From positions 62,001-126,000 of the forward strand of contig NZ_JBHTDN010000006.1 of the NCBI RefSeq assembly GCF_042666505.1: a stretch of DNA of 64,000 nt, read 5' to 3'. Both the position numbers and the translations under genes were made by a program. The stretch comes from Parapedobacter sp042666505. GTDB lineage: Bacteria; Bacteroidota; Bacteroidia; Sphingobacteriales; Sphingobacteriaceae. Shown piece by piece: positions 62,116-64,000 of this stretch (its first letter is position 1; every line of letters starts with the position of its first letter). The notes under the pieces were generated by a model. That model was not told the origin of the DNA and did not search any database. It saw only the letters and a program-made list of their open reading frames with translations.

Positions 62116-63252
62116 CTATAAATTGAAAAACTTCTTCACTAACGATACAACACGTGGAACACTATGCCCATCACCATACGGATTTTGGGTTGAAGCCATA
62201 GCCGTATATCGAGACTCGACGTCCAACAATTGCATAGCTTCGGTCACAATTCTTTGCGCATCAGTTCCCACAAGGATTACCCCACCGGAAACGATTGCCT
62301 CTGGTCTTTCAGACACTTCACGTAACACAAGTACAGGTTTTCCCAAGCTTGGAGCTTCTTCCTGAATACCACCACTATCCGTGATAATCAAGTAAGCACG
62401 AGCCATCAACCAGGCGAATGCAGGATATCCCAACGGCTCAATTAAATGAATGCTTTTTATTTCACCTAATCTTTCATACATTAAATCCCGTACATTCGGA
62501 TTAGGGTGAACAGGGAATAAGATTATAATGTCTTGCCGTCTCGCCAATTGCGCTAGTGCAGTACAAATTTCTTTCATACCCTGGCCGAAGCTCTCACGTC
62601 TATGTGCGGTTACCAGTACTGTTTTCTTAGCCGAATCGAGCAAGGATTCAAGTGCATCAATTTCTGCATCCCGATATGTTCTTAGTTTGTCTTTTGCCCA
62701 AAAAAGTGCATCAATAACTGTATTCCCGGTTACGAAGATTCGTGATGCGTCGACACCTTCTCGAATAAGATTTTCTCTAGCGCTGGCCGTCGGAGAAAAA
62801 TGCAGATCAGCGATACGTCCCGTTAACTGCCTATTGATTTCTTCAGGGAATGGTGCATATCGTTGATGCGTCCGCAGTCCTGCTTCGACATGGCCCACAG
62901 GAACTTTTCGATAAAATGCTGCTAAGGCTGAAAATGTCGATGTAGAGGTATCTCCGTGTACCAATACCATATGAGGATTAAATTCGCCGATAATTTTATC
63001 CATATCGCGGATAATATCGGCAGAGAGTGAAGCGAGGCTTTGATTAGCTTTCATCAAATTCAGGTCATAGTCGGGACGGATATCGAAAAAGTCCATGACC
63101 TTATCCAATAGTTGTCTATGTTGCGCAGTAACACATACCCCAACCTCAAAATTATCATCTTGCATCAGTGCTTTGGCCAAAGGTGCCATCTTTATCGCTT
63201 CGGGACGCGTTCCAAATACGATAAGTATTCTTTTCTTTTCTGAGCAATCCAT
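62116..63252 (-). CDS. wecB: UDP-N-acetylglucosamine 2-epimerase (non-hydrolysing)
   Basis: 378 residues from the ATG at 63252, close to WecB (376); ATGs at 63282 and 63264 would add 10 or 4 residues and overlap the previous gene. VFGTRPEAIKMAPLAKAL, HGDTSTSTFSALAAFY, HVEAGLRTHQRYAPFPEE, TAHRRESFGQG and TDSGGIQEEAPSLGKPVL identify it. It makes UDP-ManNAc, so the polymer may contain ManNAc or ManNAcA; no wecC is in the window. Confidence 0.95.
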   Translation of the reverse strand: MDCSEKKRILIVFGTRPEAIKMAPLAKALMQDDNFEVGVCVTAQHRQLLDKVMDFFDIRPDYDLNLMKANQSLASLSADIIRDMDKIIGEFNPHMVLVHGDTSTSTFSALAAFYRKVPVGHVEAGLRTHQRYAPFPEEINRQLTGRIADLHFSPTASARENLIREGVDASRIFVTGNTVIDALFWAKDKLRTYRDAEIDALESLLDSAKKTVLVTAHRRESFGQGMKEICTALAQLARRQDIIILFPVHPNPNVRDLMYERLGEIKSIHLIEPLGYPAFAWLMARAYLIITDSGGIQEEAPSLGKPVLVLREVSERPEAIVSGGVILVGTDAQRIVTEAMQLLDVESRYTAMASTQNPYGDGHSVPRVVSLVKKFFNL

Positions 63253-63271
63253 AGATTCAAACATTTCAACA

Positions 63272-64000
63272 TCATATGGCAAATCTTTCCACTTCGCTTT
63301 TCAACGTTTCTAAATATTGTCGTCCAAAGTCGACGTCAGGTTCCAAATAGTTTCCCTCGCCCCATTCATTCCAAGATTTAATAAAAGCAACTCGATGTTC
63401 ACTTGACTTATTTTTAATTGTATCCAGCGTCGTTCTGATATGTTTACCAAACAATGCGGGGGTGGATCCGGTTAATATATATGCCTTGTTGCCACTTCGA
63501 GGAGAATGATCCCAATTGGGGATAAGCGTAGGATAACAACGTTCCAAACTATCTTCCGGTCCGGAAAAAAACTTCATGGCTTCGCTATAAGGGAAAATGT
63601 TATAGCGCTTCCCATCTAATTTATTAAACAGCCGGTCTGCCCATGACGTAATTTTTGAATCTCTAATATGGTAAAGGCGCAGCAAATTTACCGCATCGTA
63701 ACCATCGGCCAATAAACCGTCCACTTCTCGGCTGTGCACACTATGCCCTATAAAATAAATACCTTTTAGGCCATTTTTTATCGCTAAATCATTCCATATC
63801 TCCCGCATCAATTCAAAATCGGGCACCCGATCAGGCATATATATAACAAAAATCGGCCTATCATCAATAGTTAAATATCGCTCATCGCGGAATGCCGGCA
63901 ATAATGCATTAAAATGGGCAATATAATCCTCTTTTCCTGGATATTGTTGCTCGATTAGCACCTTACCTTTCGATACTCCATGCCAAACGCCCCGCCAAGT
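63272..64000 (-). CDS. WbsX-like/GH99-like domain protein, C-terminal part (cut by window edge)
   Basis: The frame is open past base 64000; the GTG at 63961 is only an internal codon. The visible end reads RGVWHGVSKGKVLIEQQYPG, then IFVIYMPDRV, IYFIGHSVHSREVDG, and AFIKSWNEWGEGNYLEPDVD near the end. This WNEW(G/A)EG(N/T).LEPD signature belongs to the WbsX / glycoside-hydrolase-99-like family found in O-antigen and EPS loci. It may build or trim the repeat unit. Confidence 0.88.
   Translation of the reverse strand, partial: TWRGVWHGVSKGKVLIEQQYPGKEDYIAHFNALLPAFRDERYLTIDDRPIFVIYMPDRVPDFELMREIWNDLAIKNGLKGIYFIGHSVHSREVDGLLADGYDAVNLLRLYHIRDSKITSWADRLFNKLDGKRYNIFPYSEAMKFFSGPEDSLERCYPTLIPNWDHSPRSGNKAYILTGSTPALFGKHIRTTLDTIKNKSSEHRVAFIKSWNEWGEGNYLEPDVDFGRQYLETLKSEVERFAI

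Noticed and set aside
1..64000. CRISPR array, insertion sequence, integrase or phage genes
   Set aside because: No regularly spaced repeat or transposase/integrase motif was found by reading; the two pseudogenes are not flanked by visible IS ends.

Overview
The window is chromosomal DNA of a Bacteroidota bacterium, most likely order Sphingobacteriales, family Sphingobacteriaceae. The signs are a SusC/RagA-type TonB receptor at the left edge, promoters of the TTTG-N19-21-TAnnTTTG type, start codons that mostly lack Shine-Dalgarno sequences, DUF4292 and Wzi families, and the gene order rplM-rpsI-rpsB-tsf. The assignment is inferred from gene content; no rRNA is present.

Left part (1-19.6 kb): accessory and stress genes. 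A SusC fragment faces away from a large secreted c-type cytochrome lipoprotein (beta-propeller, HEAT repeats, CxxCH), which is followed by a FucP-like sugar permease. A stress block holds a large KatE-type catalase with a DUF892 ferritin-like gene and, divergently, an ankyrin-repeat gene. Next come a SemiSWEET, an ECF42-type sigma factor with its DHFR-like and DGPF/YCII partner genes, a SulP transporter, an SGNH hydrolase, a small HEYGH protein, a GNAT enzyme and a pentapeptide-repeat protein. Two gaps in this part hold decayed genes that still align to known families: an AHSA1/SRPBCC remnant (5954-6306) and a DUF1905/YdeI remnant (18642-18893).

Middle (19.6-37.9 kb): core genes. These are tRNA-Pro(GGG), a LytS/LytTR two-component pair, a metal/cobalamin-receptor-like protein, and a thrA-thrB-thrC operon preceded by a Thr/Ile-rich leader peptide and an intrinsic terminator, which looks like a classical attenuator. 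Envelope genes follow: an NlpC/P60 hydrolase, a LysM lytic transglycosylase, tatA, an EnvC-like protein with a degenerate LytM domain, a DUF4292 lipoprotein and a TPR protein. The rplM-rpsI-rpsB-tsf cluster has a near-ideal promoter and strong hairpins.

Right-middle (38.1-44.9 kb): an unusual signalling cassette. A ThiF/E1-nitroreductase fusion of the Rv1355c type, a FeeM/GNAT-like acyltransferase and a 7TM-DISM histidine kinase overlap by 4 bases each. Beside them are a REC-histidine kinase and a paralogous stand-alone REC. I read it as a candidate 'make a small molecule, sense it' module, and it is the best candidate here for an undescribed system.

Right part (45.2-64 kb): tRNA-Met, a START-like protein, an LptF/G permease and ribBA. 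A long leftward exopolysaccharide/capsule operon then runs to the edge: a WbsX-like protein (cut by the edge), wecB, three glycosyltransferases, an EpsG-like polymerase, two GT4 enzymes, two tandem Wzi paralogues, a large SLBB export protein and Wzz. The initiating sugar-phosphate transferase and the flippase are not in the window. No CRISPR array, insertion sequence or phage gene was seen.
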